Origin: an uncultured Eremococcus sp. | Lineage (GTDB): Bacteria > Bacillota > Bacilli > Lactobacillales > Aerococcaceae | DNA length: 64,000 bases | Reading direction: 5' to 3' | Assembly (NCBI GenBank): GCA_943914835.1 | Contig: CALUDO010000002.1 | Span: 1 to 64,000 of the forward strand | In this document: one piece after another, positions 56,648-64,000 of the stretch | Numbering within the stretch: position 1 is the stretch's first letter | Layout: each line of letters starts with the position of its first letter | Notes under the pieces: generated by a model | Told to the model about the DNA's origin: nothing | The model's input: only the letters and a program-made list of their open reading frames with translations | Databases searched by the model: none | Translations under genes and position numbers: made by a program

Positions 56648-56701
56648 TTAAAAAATGAACAGCGGTCCGGGTAGGAAAATCCCCCTACATCACTGTTCAT
56701 T
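56648..56701 (-). terminator. Terminator of the CNNM/CorC gene
   Basis: AATGAACAG pairs with CTGTTCATT on the minus strand, enclosing a second stem GTAGG/CCTAC, then a T-run. Confidence 0.75.
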
Positions 56702-56715
56702 AAAATACTATCTTT

Positions 56716-58122
56716 CTATTCATCTTTATCTTCTTCATGATGGGAGTCATGATCCTGGTGTCCCTCATGGTCGTCTAAATCTTCATCCTTGGATAGTTCA
56801 TATTCAACATCTAATTCACGGTCCTCATCACGGACTAATTGAACCCCGCGAATACGTCCATTCTCAATTAAGGACGTCGTTAAGACATACTGGTCTGCTC
56901 TAAGATGGATTTGTTCATCATCATCCGGTACATAACCAATATGATAAATAATCAGACCCGCTAGCGTATCTACTTCCTCTGCCTCTAAATCAAGGCCAAA
57001 ATACTGGTTGAACTTCTCAACCGGTATTCCCCCATTAATATAGTAGATATTATCATCCATCACCGTGATATCATCAGTGACATCGATGTCTGACTCATCT
57101 TCAATTTCACCAACAATTTCTTCCAGGATATCCTCCAGAGTAGCAATCCCTTCCACTCCCCCATACTCGTCAAAAAGAATAGCTAGGTGGGTCTGTTCCT
57201 TTCGGAATTCAATTAACAAATCATCAATGAACATGGTGGCGGGAACAACTAAGGGGTCAGTGGCAATGGAGCGAATATCTATTTGATCAAAGCCAGACTG
57301 CCGTGCCTCTTTCATGATATTCTTCACGTGAACGACTCCTATGACATTATCCTTATCATTCTGGTAGACTGGAATCCGTGAAAAGGGACTGCTGAGGATA
57401 ATTTCGATATTTTCCTCATAATCATCCTCAATATCGATCATCAGGGTGTCGGTCCGAGGGACCATAATTTCACGGGCCAGCTTATTATCCAAGGAAAGTA
57501 CCCCCTGTAACATAGAAAATTCCGTTAGATCAATGGACCCTTCCTTACGACTTTCAGCTAGAATGACTTTCATTTCATCTCGGGTAAATTTCTCTTCAGT
57601 TTTAGAGAATTCAATTGGAGTAATGCCTTGTAAGAGTCCCGTTGAAAAAGACAAGAGTTTAACAAAGGGACGGAAAATCATTTGTACAATGGATACCACT
57701 CGTGAGGTAGCTATAGCAATCCGCTCAGGCATCTGCAAGGCCACTTGTTTAGGGAAAAGTTCCCCAAACACTAGGGTAATGTAGGAAAGAATCAAAGTCA
57801 CTAACACAATAGCTAGTGTCTTTGCTCCAGCTACTTGAGGAAACAGAACCGCAATTCGGTCAGCAAAGCTGGTGGCCGCTGACGCAGAAGATAGGAAACC
57901 AGCCAGAGTAATAGCTACCTGAATCGTCGCTAGGAAATCATCAGAATTTTCCAACAACTTCAATACCCTATCCGCCTTTTTATTACCTTCTTCCGCCAGT
58001 TGATTAAGCTTGGTCTGATTCACTGAAACAAAGGCCATTTCTGCTGCTGCAAAAAAGGCATTAATGGCCGTTAAAACTAGGACTGTGAACAATTGTGTCC
58101 ACAAGGACCCCGAGGAACCCAT
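56716..58122 (-). CDS. CNNM/CorC family membrane protein (hemolysin-like, UPF0053)
   Basis: 468 residues. DUF21 (CNNM) transmembrane domain with four helices (about 1-190), then a CBS pair (about 215-330, with RIPVYQ and RKEQTHLAILFDEYGGVEGI), then a CorC/HlyC transporter-associated domain (about 345-430). The last 25 residues are DDHEGHQDHDSHHEEDKD-like, very rich in His and Asp, which could bind divalent metal. CNNM proteins move or sense Mg2+ or Co2+; the name hemolysin is historical. It is on the minus strand, well separated from the CBS protein gene at 58311. Confidence 0.88.
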   Translation of the reverse strand: MGSSGSLWTQLFTVLVLTAINAFFAAAEMAFVSVNQTKLNQLAEEGNKKADRVLKLLENSDDFLATIQVAITLAGFLSSASAATSFADRIAVLFPQVAGAKTLAIVLVTLILSYITLVFGELFPKQVALQMPERIAIATSRVVSIVQMIFRPFVKLLSFSTGLLQGITPIEFSKTEEKFTRDEMKVILAESRKEGSIDLTEFSMLQGVLSLDNKLAREIMVPRTDTLMIDIEDDYEENIEIILSSPFSRIPVYQNDKDNVIGVVHVKNIMKEARQSGFDQIDIRSIATDPLVVPATMFIDDLLIEFRKEQTHLAILFDEYGGVEGIATLEDILEEIVGEIEDESDIDVTDDITVMDDNIYYINGGIPVEKFNQYFGLDLEAEEVDTLAGLIIYHIGYVPDDDEQIHLRADQYVLTTSLIENGRIRGVQLVRDEDRELDVEYELSKDEDLDDHEGHQDHDSHHEEDKDE

Positions 58123-58310
58123 TGACTTTTCTCTCCTTTATAAATCAAGTATTATATCACTACTTACTATAGTATTTTATTCAATAAATTGCAATTAATT
58201 TCGCCACTTGGTCTGGGGGAAAGATTAAATTATAATGAGAAAAACTTGACTTTATGAACTTGTTTGTTACAATAGTTCGAGTAAAATTTATACGTTAAAG
58301 GAGCGTCGAA

Positions 58311-58946
58311 ATGATAAAATCCCTACTTATTCCCAAAGAAGAAATCATTACGATACCTGAAACTATGAATTGTAGGGATGCCTTAAGCTTGCTAGAAGAC
58401 AATGACCAGCGGAATGCCCCTGTCGTTGACCGTACCAACAGCTTATTCCGCGGTAATATCTACCGGTATCACATCTATAAATATGCCTTCCACCACCCTG
58501 GTGAAGACCTGAGCCTAATTCCCGTCACGCGCTTTCTTAAAAATGCCTCCCGGGTAGTTCATATTAATGATTCGCTACACACCCTACTGTTTGTGCTCAA
58601 GGATCTCCCCTATATTCCGGTCCTAGACCAGCAAAATCGTTTCATAGGTATTGTAGAACATTCTAGGTTCATGACCTACTTATCTCGAGCTTGGGAGGGT
58701 CAATCCCAACAAATTATTCATGTGTCCTTACAAAACTTGGATCATGACCTCATTCGCGTTGAGAAACTTATCCAGAGACAGGTGAAGTTTTCTGCCCTCT
58801 TAACCTTCCAGGCCAGTCCCCTGAATAATCTCCCCTTTATTATTGTTATCTTAGATGCCAAAACCGACCCCTTCCAATCAAATACCCTGGTTGCCAATCT
58901 TATTCGCAAGGGCTACCAAGCACGTATGGTGGGAGACAAGTCATAA
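58311..58946 (+). CDS. cbpA: CBS-ACT protein, c-di-AMP-binding CbpA type
   Basis: 211 residues with no membrane part. An N-terminal CBS pair (about 1-130, with NAPVVDRTNSLFRGNIYRY and YIPVLDQQNRFIGIVEHSRF) and a C-terminal ACT-like domain (about 140-211). This layout matches CbpA of Listeria, which binds c-di-AMP, the second messenger of K+ and osmotic control in Firmicutes. K+ genes (ktrB, trkA-like) also lie in this window. AAAGGAGCGTCGAA precedes the ATG. It is monocistronic. Confidence 0.8.
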   Translation: MIKSLLIPKEEIITIPETMNCRDALSLLEDNDQRNAPVVDRTNSLFRGNIYRYHIYKYAFHHPGEDLSLIPVTRFLKNASRVVHINDSLHTLLFVLKDLPYIPVLDQQNRFIGIVEHSRFMTYLSRAWEGQSQQIIHVSLQNLDHDLIRVEKLIQRQVKFSALLTFQASPLNNLPFIIVILDAKTDPFQSNTLVANLIRKGYQARMVGDKS

Positions 58947-58950
58947 GGAT

Positions 58951-58981
58951 AAAAGCGAGCTGCTATAGCAGCTCGCTTTTT
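58951..58981 (+). terminator. Terminator of cbpA
   Basis: AAAGCGAGCTGC pairs with GCAGCTCGCTTT around TATA, followed by Ts. A-run before it on the other side makes it usable in both directions. Confidence 0.92.
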
Positions 58982-59075
58982 GCTTACAAAATTGACTTCA
59001 CTGGCTTAAAAATTTTATTTTATTCTTTATATAAAGTCTGCCTGAATCATTCTCTGATAATTTATATTTACTATT

Positions 59076-60566
59076 TTAATTCTCTGCTTGACCTTTATAT
59101 ATTGGATTGGTAAAGAGGACACGCTCTTGCCGGGTATTTAATACTTCCAGTCGTAAATAAGTGTAATCTTGGTCAGGAATGGACTCACTAATTTCCAGTG
59201 ATTGATCGCGATTAATTTGGTAGTCTCGAACCAAACCCTTGTTAGACATAACCTTAAGGGTGTCGCCTTCTTCAAGGTTTTCAATAATCAAATCCAATTT
59301 CCATTGGCCCTTATTTAAGTTAACCAAGTCTCCCAGTTGGTAACTTTGATTCACGACGAAGGACTTAATCAGCGGGCGAAGCGACACATAGCTTCTACCT
59401 AATTTTAAGGCAGATAGAATATCATCCAAATCAGCCTGAGGCTTGGCCAAGATATAAGTATAGGCCAGACGGTCTGTAGGGTTGGCCGGATTATGCCAAT
59501 CACGTCCAGCTGACGCATTCACACGGTAGCCTAAATTTAATAGGTCTACCCACCGCTCAAAACCTTGTCGATTGTAGTCTGCCTGGTGTGGATTGGGTCC
59601 ATTCCAAACTTCGATGGTGTCGACCGCATGCAAATCTGGAAAAATATAATCCCAACGACAACCAGTACAGTAGGGGTTCCCGTCTACAAAAGGATGGGCC
59701 ACAGTGATATTCAGGTTATGGGCTTGCAGGTCTTCCATAATCTCAACCACATTGTGGGGGTTCAATTCTGTCCAATCCCGAATGAGGTCTTGATAATGAC
59801 CGTGAACCACCATATGCCCATTAAAGGTCGTATACTCCATACCGGATATAATCTGACCTGGAAAGTCATAATTATCATGGGCCTGGGCTTCGTCTAGACC
59901 CGTAATCGTATTATGGTCGGTAATCGCTAACCATTCAATCGCTTGATCAGCCGCCTGCTTTAAAAGGGATTCTGTGGACTGCCCGGCATCAGAATGCAGG
60001 GTATGGGTATGGAGCTCAGCCTTATGAAAAACAGCCTTAAGGCTAGACTGAGGACGTTCTTTACTATTTTGACGGACATGGTTAACTGCAGATAAGGGAA
60101 GAATTTTATTATAAGTAAAGTCCGCGCTGGGTCGTCCTAAGACTTGAATAGACCCTTCAACAAAGTCTGAGAAAATGCCATGGCAGGAGATGATAAATTC
60201 CCACTCCCCCCCTTGAATAGGTCCTGGTCGGAAACCTAAAGAAGCTTGATCAGGGGCAATTAGGACCTCCTGGTCGGTACTGAAATAATGGTGGGCTCCT
60301 CGGAAGGCCTTCCCATCATTCACCGTTAGAGTCAGTAAATTTCTAAAGCCATCCTCCTGTTCTGCCAATTCAGCCGCTAAACCTTCCTTTACAAACGCCC
60401 ATTCCAGGGCTTTTTTGTCAGTTTCTACTTGGGGGCCATAGGTGAAGACCACCCGAATAGATTCTATGGTATTGGGTACATTGACGGCATACTTAATATG
60501 TTGTTGATGGGCTGAGTTATATAAACGAAAATCCTGTTTGAATAATTCAATTTCTTTCATGATCAC
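59076..60566 (-). CDS. PHP-domain metallo-phosphoesterase (CehA/McbA-like)
   Basis: 496 residues. The first 180 form a beta-rich domain. The PHP core follows: AELHTHTLHSDAG (HxH...D), LAITDHNT (DH), GMEYTT (E), VHG, AHPF and SAGRDWH, giving a full set of metal ligands for three metals. A small C-terminal beta domain (about 400-496) ends it. PHP proteins of this kind hydrolyse phosphoesters. It is the last gene of the GDPD-ABC operon, 63 bases behind the phosphodiesterase gene. There is no signal peptide, so it acts inside the cell on an imported compound, most likely. Confidence 0.85.
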   Translation of the reverse strand: MIMKEIELFKQDFRLYNSAHQQHIKYAVNVPNTIESIRVVFTYGPQVETDKKALEWAFVKEGLAAELAEQEDGFRNLLTLTVNDGKAFRGAHHYFSTDQEVLIAPDQASLGFRPGPIQGGEWEFIISCHGIFSDFVEGSIQVLGRPSADFTYNKILPLSAVNHVRQNSKERPQSSLKAVFHKAELHTHTLHSDAGQSTESLLKQAADQAIEWLAITDHNTITGLDEAQAHDNYDFPGQIISGMEYTTFNGHMVVHGHYQDLIRDWTELNPHNVVEIMEDLQAHNLNITVAHPFVDGNPYCTGCRWDYIFPDLHAVDTIEVWNGPNPHQADYNRQGFERWVDLLNLGYRVNASAGRDWHNPANPTDRLAYTYILAKPQADLDDILSALKLGRSYVSLRPLIKSFVVNQSYQLGDLVNLNKGQWKLDLIIENLEEGDTLKVMSNKGLVRDYQINRDQSLEISESIPDQDYTYLRLEVLNTRQERVLFTNPIYKGQAEN

Positions 60567-60629
60567 TTCTCCAATCTTTCATTAAACACCCTTGAAGCTT
60601 CGACGACTCCTAGGTATAGGCCATACTTC

Positions 60630-61265
60630 TTAGACTGGCCCCTTATCACGATGGTGTAAATAAGCTAAGGCTTGACGACTGGTTACGTTATAACAACCTA
60701 AGTCTAGATAACGGTTAATCAGATCAAAGTCATTCACGGTCCAAACCGATAACTTCAATCCTGCTTGTAACAAACGGTCTACCAGGTCTTGACTAGCCAA
60801 GCCATGATAGGTCTGAACCACCCTTACCCCCCGCTGGCTTAGGTCTGCCAAAATAAGATTCAATGCGTCTCCTCCTAGGTCAATTTCAGACACTGAATTC
60901 TCTAAATTATAAAAGAGGTGGCCACAATCCTGATCAGAATAACTCTCCAGAGGCAGAGCCCCGGATAAAACGACTTGATCATAGACGCCCATATCTTTAG
61001 CTATAGACAAAGCCTTAGGTCCTGCATCAGGAGACTTGCAATCAACATTCAATAATTTATCAGAAACCCTTAGAGTTCGATAGCAAGCTTCTAAGGTGAC
61101 TGCTTGACTAGAATCTTCTAAAGCATCATGGGCCAGGTACAAGGTCCCATCCTTGGCCACATGGACATCCACTTCAAGCGCTTGAACATGAGAATTTAGC
61201 ATGGCTTCAATAAATTCCAAACTATTATCTTGGTAGCCGTCACTACCACTATGTGCTGTAATCAT
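60630..61265 (-). CDS. Glycerophosphodiester phosphodiesterase family protein (short, altered motif)
   Basis: 211 residues, shorter than UgpQ (about 247). The GDPD catalytic histidine is in HSGSDGYQDNS and its usual neighbour arginine (HRG) is Ser. The metal pair is in ALEVDVH, and the second histidine in YLAHDAL. So the four key residues His, Glu, Asp and His remain but the phosphate-contacting Arg is lost. It would release glycerol-3-phosphate from a glycerophosphodiester if the chemistry is kept. It is one base from the permease gene, so it belongs to the ABC operon. Confidence 0.8.
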   Translation of the reverse strand: MITAHSGSDGYQDNSLEFIEAMLNSHVQALEVDVHVAKDGTLYLAHDALEDSSQAVTLEACYRTLRVSDKLLNVDCKSPDAGPKALSIAKDMGVYDQVVLSGALPLESYSDQDCGHLFYNLENSVSEIDLGGDALNLILADLSQRGVRVVQTYHGLASQDLVDRLLQAGLKLSVWTVNDFDLINRYLDLGCYNVTSRQALAYLHHRDKGPV

Positions 61266-61266
61266 A

Positions 61267-62124
61267 TTATCCCTGCTCCCATTGTGATTCTTTCAAGTTC
61301 GATACGATATATATAATAGCGGCAAATGAAGATAGTAGGAAGATAATCACTGACAAGGCCGCAGCTCGCTCATAATCTATATATGAATTGAATTGGTCAT
61401 AGAGACCGACCCCTAACATCTTAGGATGGTTGGCTCCCATCAAGAATGGCGTCGTAAAAGAGCCAATATTCCCCATATAAACAAAGGTCATAGACATAAT
61501 AATCGTCTTATAGGTCATGGGGAAGATTAACTTCATTAAGACATGCCATTTATTTCCCCCAACATCATGGAGTCCTTCAATGTATGAATCTTTGACATTC
61601 GATAAAGACGACAAAATGATCAGGGTTGAGAAAGGAATATTAAACCAAAGATTCATGGTGATAATCCCTTGAACATTGTACATCCAACCCAAACTAAACT
61701 GACTCCCAAAAAGAAGGTCAACTAGACGAGATAAAACACCAGCATCCTTAATCATAATAATCATACTGTAGACGGCCACCATCCCAGGCACAAAGCGAGG
61801 TAAGAGGACCAACCAACCCATCCAAGAAGCCACCTTAGACTTAGAAAATCGCAAAAATAAAGCAATTAAGAAAGAGATCAAGAAAGTTAGTATCACTGTA
61901 ATCAAGACAATATAGAGGGTATAAATGATATTCTCCCGTTCCATAGGATCCGTAAAGAAGTAAGCATAATGTTCTAGGGTAAAGGCCCCTGTTTCCTTAT
62001 CCCTGAAACTCCGAACAATCGCACTCAGCATGGGGTAAATAACAAAGGTCAAAATGACTAAGAAAGCGGGAAAAGTCAATAAATAAGGTGTCCACTGCTT
62101 GCTTTGACGCGCTTTGGCTGTCAT
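61267..62124 (-). CDS. ABC transporter permease (PotB-like)
   Basis: 285 residues with six membrane helices. The cytosolic EGLHDVGGNKWHVLMKLIFP loop is the EAA motif that couples to the ATPase. It is of the polyamine/Fe3+/phosphonate (MOI) superfamily. It makes one half of the membrane channel with the permease at 63137. It overlaps the ATPase gene by four bases. Cargo is not told by sequence but its neighbours hydrolyse phosphodiesters. Confidence 0.9.
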   Translation of the reverse strand: MTAKARQSKQWTPYLLTFPAFLVILTFVIYPMLSAIVRSFRDKETGAFTLEHYAYFFTDPMERENIIYTLYIVLITVILTFLISFLIALFLRFSKSKVASWMGWLVLLPRFVPGMVAVYSMIIMIKDAGVLSRLVDLLFGSQFSLGWMYNVQGIITMNLWFNIPFSTLIILSSLSNVKDSYIEGLHDVGGNKWHVLMKLIFPMTYKTIIMSMTFVYMGNIGSFTTPFLMGANHPKMLGVGLYDQFNSYIDYERAAALSVIIFLLSSFAAIIYIVSNLKESQWEQG

Positions 62125-63137
62125 GCCCCCACCACCTTCTCTTGACTATTTGGATAGACTTGCTGTTTAGCTACCTTGTAAGTCACTGAATCCCCTGTAT
62201 GGTAGCGACGACTCTCAGTCCGAGATACATAAGATTTAAGCGCTTGTCCCTTGTCTGTTTTCAGACTAACCACTGCATAATGGCCAATCAGCATCACATC
62301 TTCAATAATGGCTGATTCTTCATAATCGTCTTGGTCAGACAGAAGAACATCTTCATACCGAATGGCTAACCGCTGTCCATCCACGTCTTCAATGAAATTC
62401 ATAGCTCCAATAAAGGAAGCCACATATTCTGAGTGTGGATTATCATAGATTTCATTTGGACTACCAATTTGTGAAATGCGCCCTTTTTCCATAACCACAA
62501 TCCGATCAGAAATTGACATAGCCTCTTCTTGATCGTGGGTAACAAAGACAACTGTTAAATTTAAATTATGCTGGATACGTTTCAATTCTAATCGCATTTC
62601 TTGGCGAATTTTGGCGTCTAAGGCTGAGAAAGGTTCGTCCAGCAAAAGAACGGCCGGTTCCAAGAGAATGGACCGGGCGATGGCCACCCGCTGTTGCTGC
62701 CCACCGGATAACTGAGAGGGATACTTCTTCTCAATACCAGGTAACTTGACCAAGTCTAAAACATCTTTAACCTTGGCCTTGATATCAGATTTCTTTATTT
62801 TCCGTAATTTCAAACCGAAGGCTAAATTCTCATAAACCGTCATATGGGGCCAGAGATTGTAGCCTTGAAAGACCATTCCTGTCGGCCGATCTTCGGGCTG
62901 CAAATGACTGACTTCTTGGCCATCAATCATAATCGTTCCCGAAGTCACTGTATTAAAGCCACCAATCGCTCTCAAGATGGTGGTCTTACCACAGCCCGAG
63001 GGTCCTAAAAGTGTCAGGATTTCACTTTCATAAATATCCAAAGTGACGTCCCGAACACCATCTCCATTATCATAAATAACATTTAAATCTTTGATTTCTA
63101 CTTTTGTCGCCATTTGATTCTCCTTGTGATTTGACAT
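62121..63137 (-). CDS. ABC transporter ATP-binding protein with TOBE domain
   Basis: 338 residues. Walker A is GPSGCGKTT near 45, signature LSGGQQQR, Walker B VLLLDEPFSALD, switch VTHDQEEAM. A C-terminal TOBE/OB domain (about 240-335) as in PotA, UgpC and PhnT. It drives import of a small organic solute. It overlaps both neighbours. UgpC or PhnT would both suit, since they belong to glycerol-phosphate or phosphonate systems. Confidence 0.93.
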   Translation of the reverse strand: MSNHKENQMATKVEIKDLNVIYDNGDGVRDVTLDIYESEILTLLGPSGCGKTTILRAIGGFNTVTSGTIMIDGQEVSHLQPEDRPTGMVFQGYNLWPHMTVYENLAFGLKLRKIKKSDIKAKVKDVLDLVKLPGIEKKYPSQLSGGQQQRVAIARSILLEPAVLLLDEPFSALDAKIRQEMRLELKRIQHNLNLTVVFVTHDQEEAMSISDRIVVMEKGRISQIGSPNEIYDNPHSEYVASFIGAMNFIEDVDGQRLAIRYEDVLLSDQDDYEESAIIEDVMLIGHYAVVSLKTDKGQALKSYVSRTESRRYHTGDSVTYKVAKQQVYPNSQEKVVGA

Positions 63138-63964
63138 TACATCCTAAAGCCTTCGCCCAAGGTCTTGGCGCTCAAGTACTTCCGGAAGATAACAATTAAA
63201 ATAATCGACGGTAACATTAGAATTAAAGAGAAAACAGCCCCGGCCTGAATAGGATAATCCAGGATGACCCCGTACATAGCTGTGGCCATGGTTGAAATCT
63301 CTGGGAAACCAACCAAAAGAGTACCTTGTGCTTCTTCCATAGATCCCAGAAAGGTATAGATAGATGCCACGATAATCCCTGGCATGGCTTGGGGGAGGGT
63401 TATCTTACGAAAGACAGTTAAGGGCTTGGCCCCCACATCACGCGCAGCTTCTTCCTGTTGAGCAGGAATGGCCCGGAAAGATCCAGAAGGAATCATAATC
63501 ATCAGCATCATAGAATTAATCATATGAACGATAATGACTCCCGGCATCGTCCCCATCAACTTCAGCTTATAGAAGAGAATGGCCATTGAGACGTATATCC
63601 CCATCTTAGGAAAGGCATTTGACACTAGGAAGGTGAACATGACCGCATGCCGTCCCTTAAACCGATAACGGGCAATAGCATAGGCCGCCGGAATACATAT
63701 CAAAAGAGTAACAACAGTCGTCAAGCTAGCAATCAAGAAAGACATAGAGACTGAAGATACCAGTTGGTCTTGACCAAAGACAAAGTCCCACCATTTGAAG
63801 CCCAATTTAGAAGGGATAATATCAGGAAAACGATAAACATCCCCAAAAGCTACAATAATATTATTTAATAAAGGGGTATAAAAGAAGAGCATAAACAAGA
63901 GAAAAATCACACACTCCCAGAATACTCGCGCCCCATAGGCGTAATAGAAACGTTTGGGTGACAA
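63137..63964 (-). CDS. ABC transporter permease (PotC-like), TTG start
   Basis: 275 residues and six membrane helices, with the EEAARDVGAKPLTVFRKITLP coupling loop. The start is a TTG at 63964, seven bases after GGAGG. A substrate-binding protein gene should lie beyond the window end, since none is in it. It pairs with the permease at 61267. Cargo unknown; the operon context with phosphodiesterases suggests an organic phosphate or phosphonate. Confidence 0.9.
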   Translation of the reverse strand: MSPKRFYYAYGARVFWECVIFLLFMLFFYTPLLNNIIVAFGDVYRFPDIIPSKLGFKWWDFVFGQDQLVSSVSMSFLIASLTTVVTLLICIPAAYAIARYRFKGRHAVMFTFLVSNAFPKMGIYVSMAILFYKLKLMGTMPGVIIVHMINSMMLMIMIPSGSFRAIPAQQEEAARDVGAKPLTVFRKITLPQAMPGIIVASIYTFLGSMEEAQGTLLVGFPEISTMATAMYGVILDYPIQAGAVFSLILMLPSIILIVIFRKYLSAKTLGEGFRM

Positions 63965-64000
63965 GACAGATCCTCCTTTACATAGAAAAATGCGTACTCT

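Overview
The window looks like a chromosomal segment of a low-to-mid GC Gram-positive bacterium of the order Lactobacillales. The evidence is the walRKHI-walJ-htrA-rlmH cell-wall/origin-flank module, strong GGAGG ribosome binding sites with some GTG and TTG starts, a CIRCE/HrcA site on groESL, a T-box on a tRNA synthetase gene, CcpA cre-like sites, an L13 leader and a c-di-AMP-binding CBS-ACT protein. An Aerococcaceae-like member is my best guess, but that is inference: no rRNA or other marker decides it. Codon use and base composition look uniform. I see no phage, insertion sequence, integrase, CRISPR array, tRNA or rRNA.

Layout. 1-7.0 kb: a broken-off HAD phosphatase, two small exported proteins, rplM-rpsI behind an L13-type leader, a fused amino-acid ABC importer behind a structured leader, and a six-LysM secreted protein. 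7.4-15.9 kb: acyltransferase, galU, CIRCE-controlled groES-groEL, rex, a lactonase-like metallo-hydrolase and the ABC-F ATPase YdiF. 16-18.9 kb: tsaB, two rimI-like acetyltransferases and tsaD, overlapping. 19-24.3 kb: a SorC-family regulator divergent from a sugar operon (class II aldolase, archaeal-type TIM, galactitol-type PTS IIA-IIC-IIB, YjbQ-like protein) with a cre site over its promoter. 24.3-26.6 kb: thioesterase and an archaeal/eukaryal-type proS under a proline T-box. 26.6-34.4 kb: the complete atpIBEFHAGDC operon with ktrB six bases behind atpC. The c subunit carries the residues of a Na+-binding rotor. 34.8-40.3 kb: manA; an RraA-like aldolase / GltS-like symporter / D-hydroxyacid dehydrogenase operon; rlmH; a TrkA-type K+ channel regulator. 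40.3-57 kb: M20 amidohydrolase, htrA, a HutG-like ureohydrolase, two PfkB kinases, walJ, a DUF2207 protein, walI-walH-walK-walR, an L,D-transpeptidase and a methyltransferase. 56.7-64 kb: a CNNM/CorC membrane protein, a CBS-ACT protein, and an operon of PHP phosphoesterase, glycerophosphodiesterase-like protein and a three-gene ABC importer that runs off the window.

Themes. (1) Ion homeostasis: a probable Na+-translocating F-ATPase shares an operon with KtrB, a family usually Na+-stimulated in K+ uptake. A TrkA-type gating protein, a c-di-AMP-type CBS protein and a CNNM protein lie elsewhere in the window. (2) Three catabolic operons have no assigned substrate: the SorC/PTS cluster, the RraA-GltS-dehydrogenase cluster and the PHP-GDPD-ABC cluster. 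They are the best candidates for undescribed pathways. (3) RNA-level control is common: a T-box, an L13 leader, a three-way-junction leader and a terminator-like leader ahead of atpI. Nothing here looks like a defence system or a mobile island.
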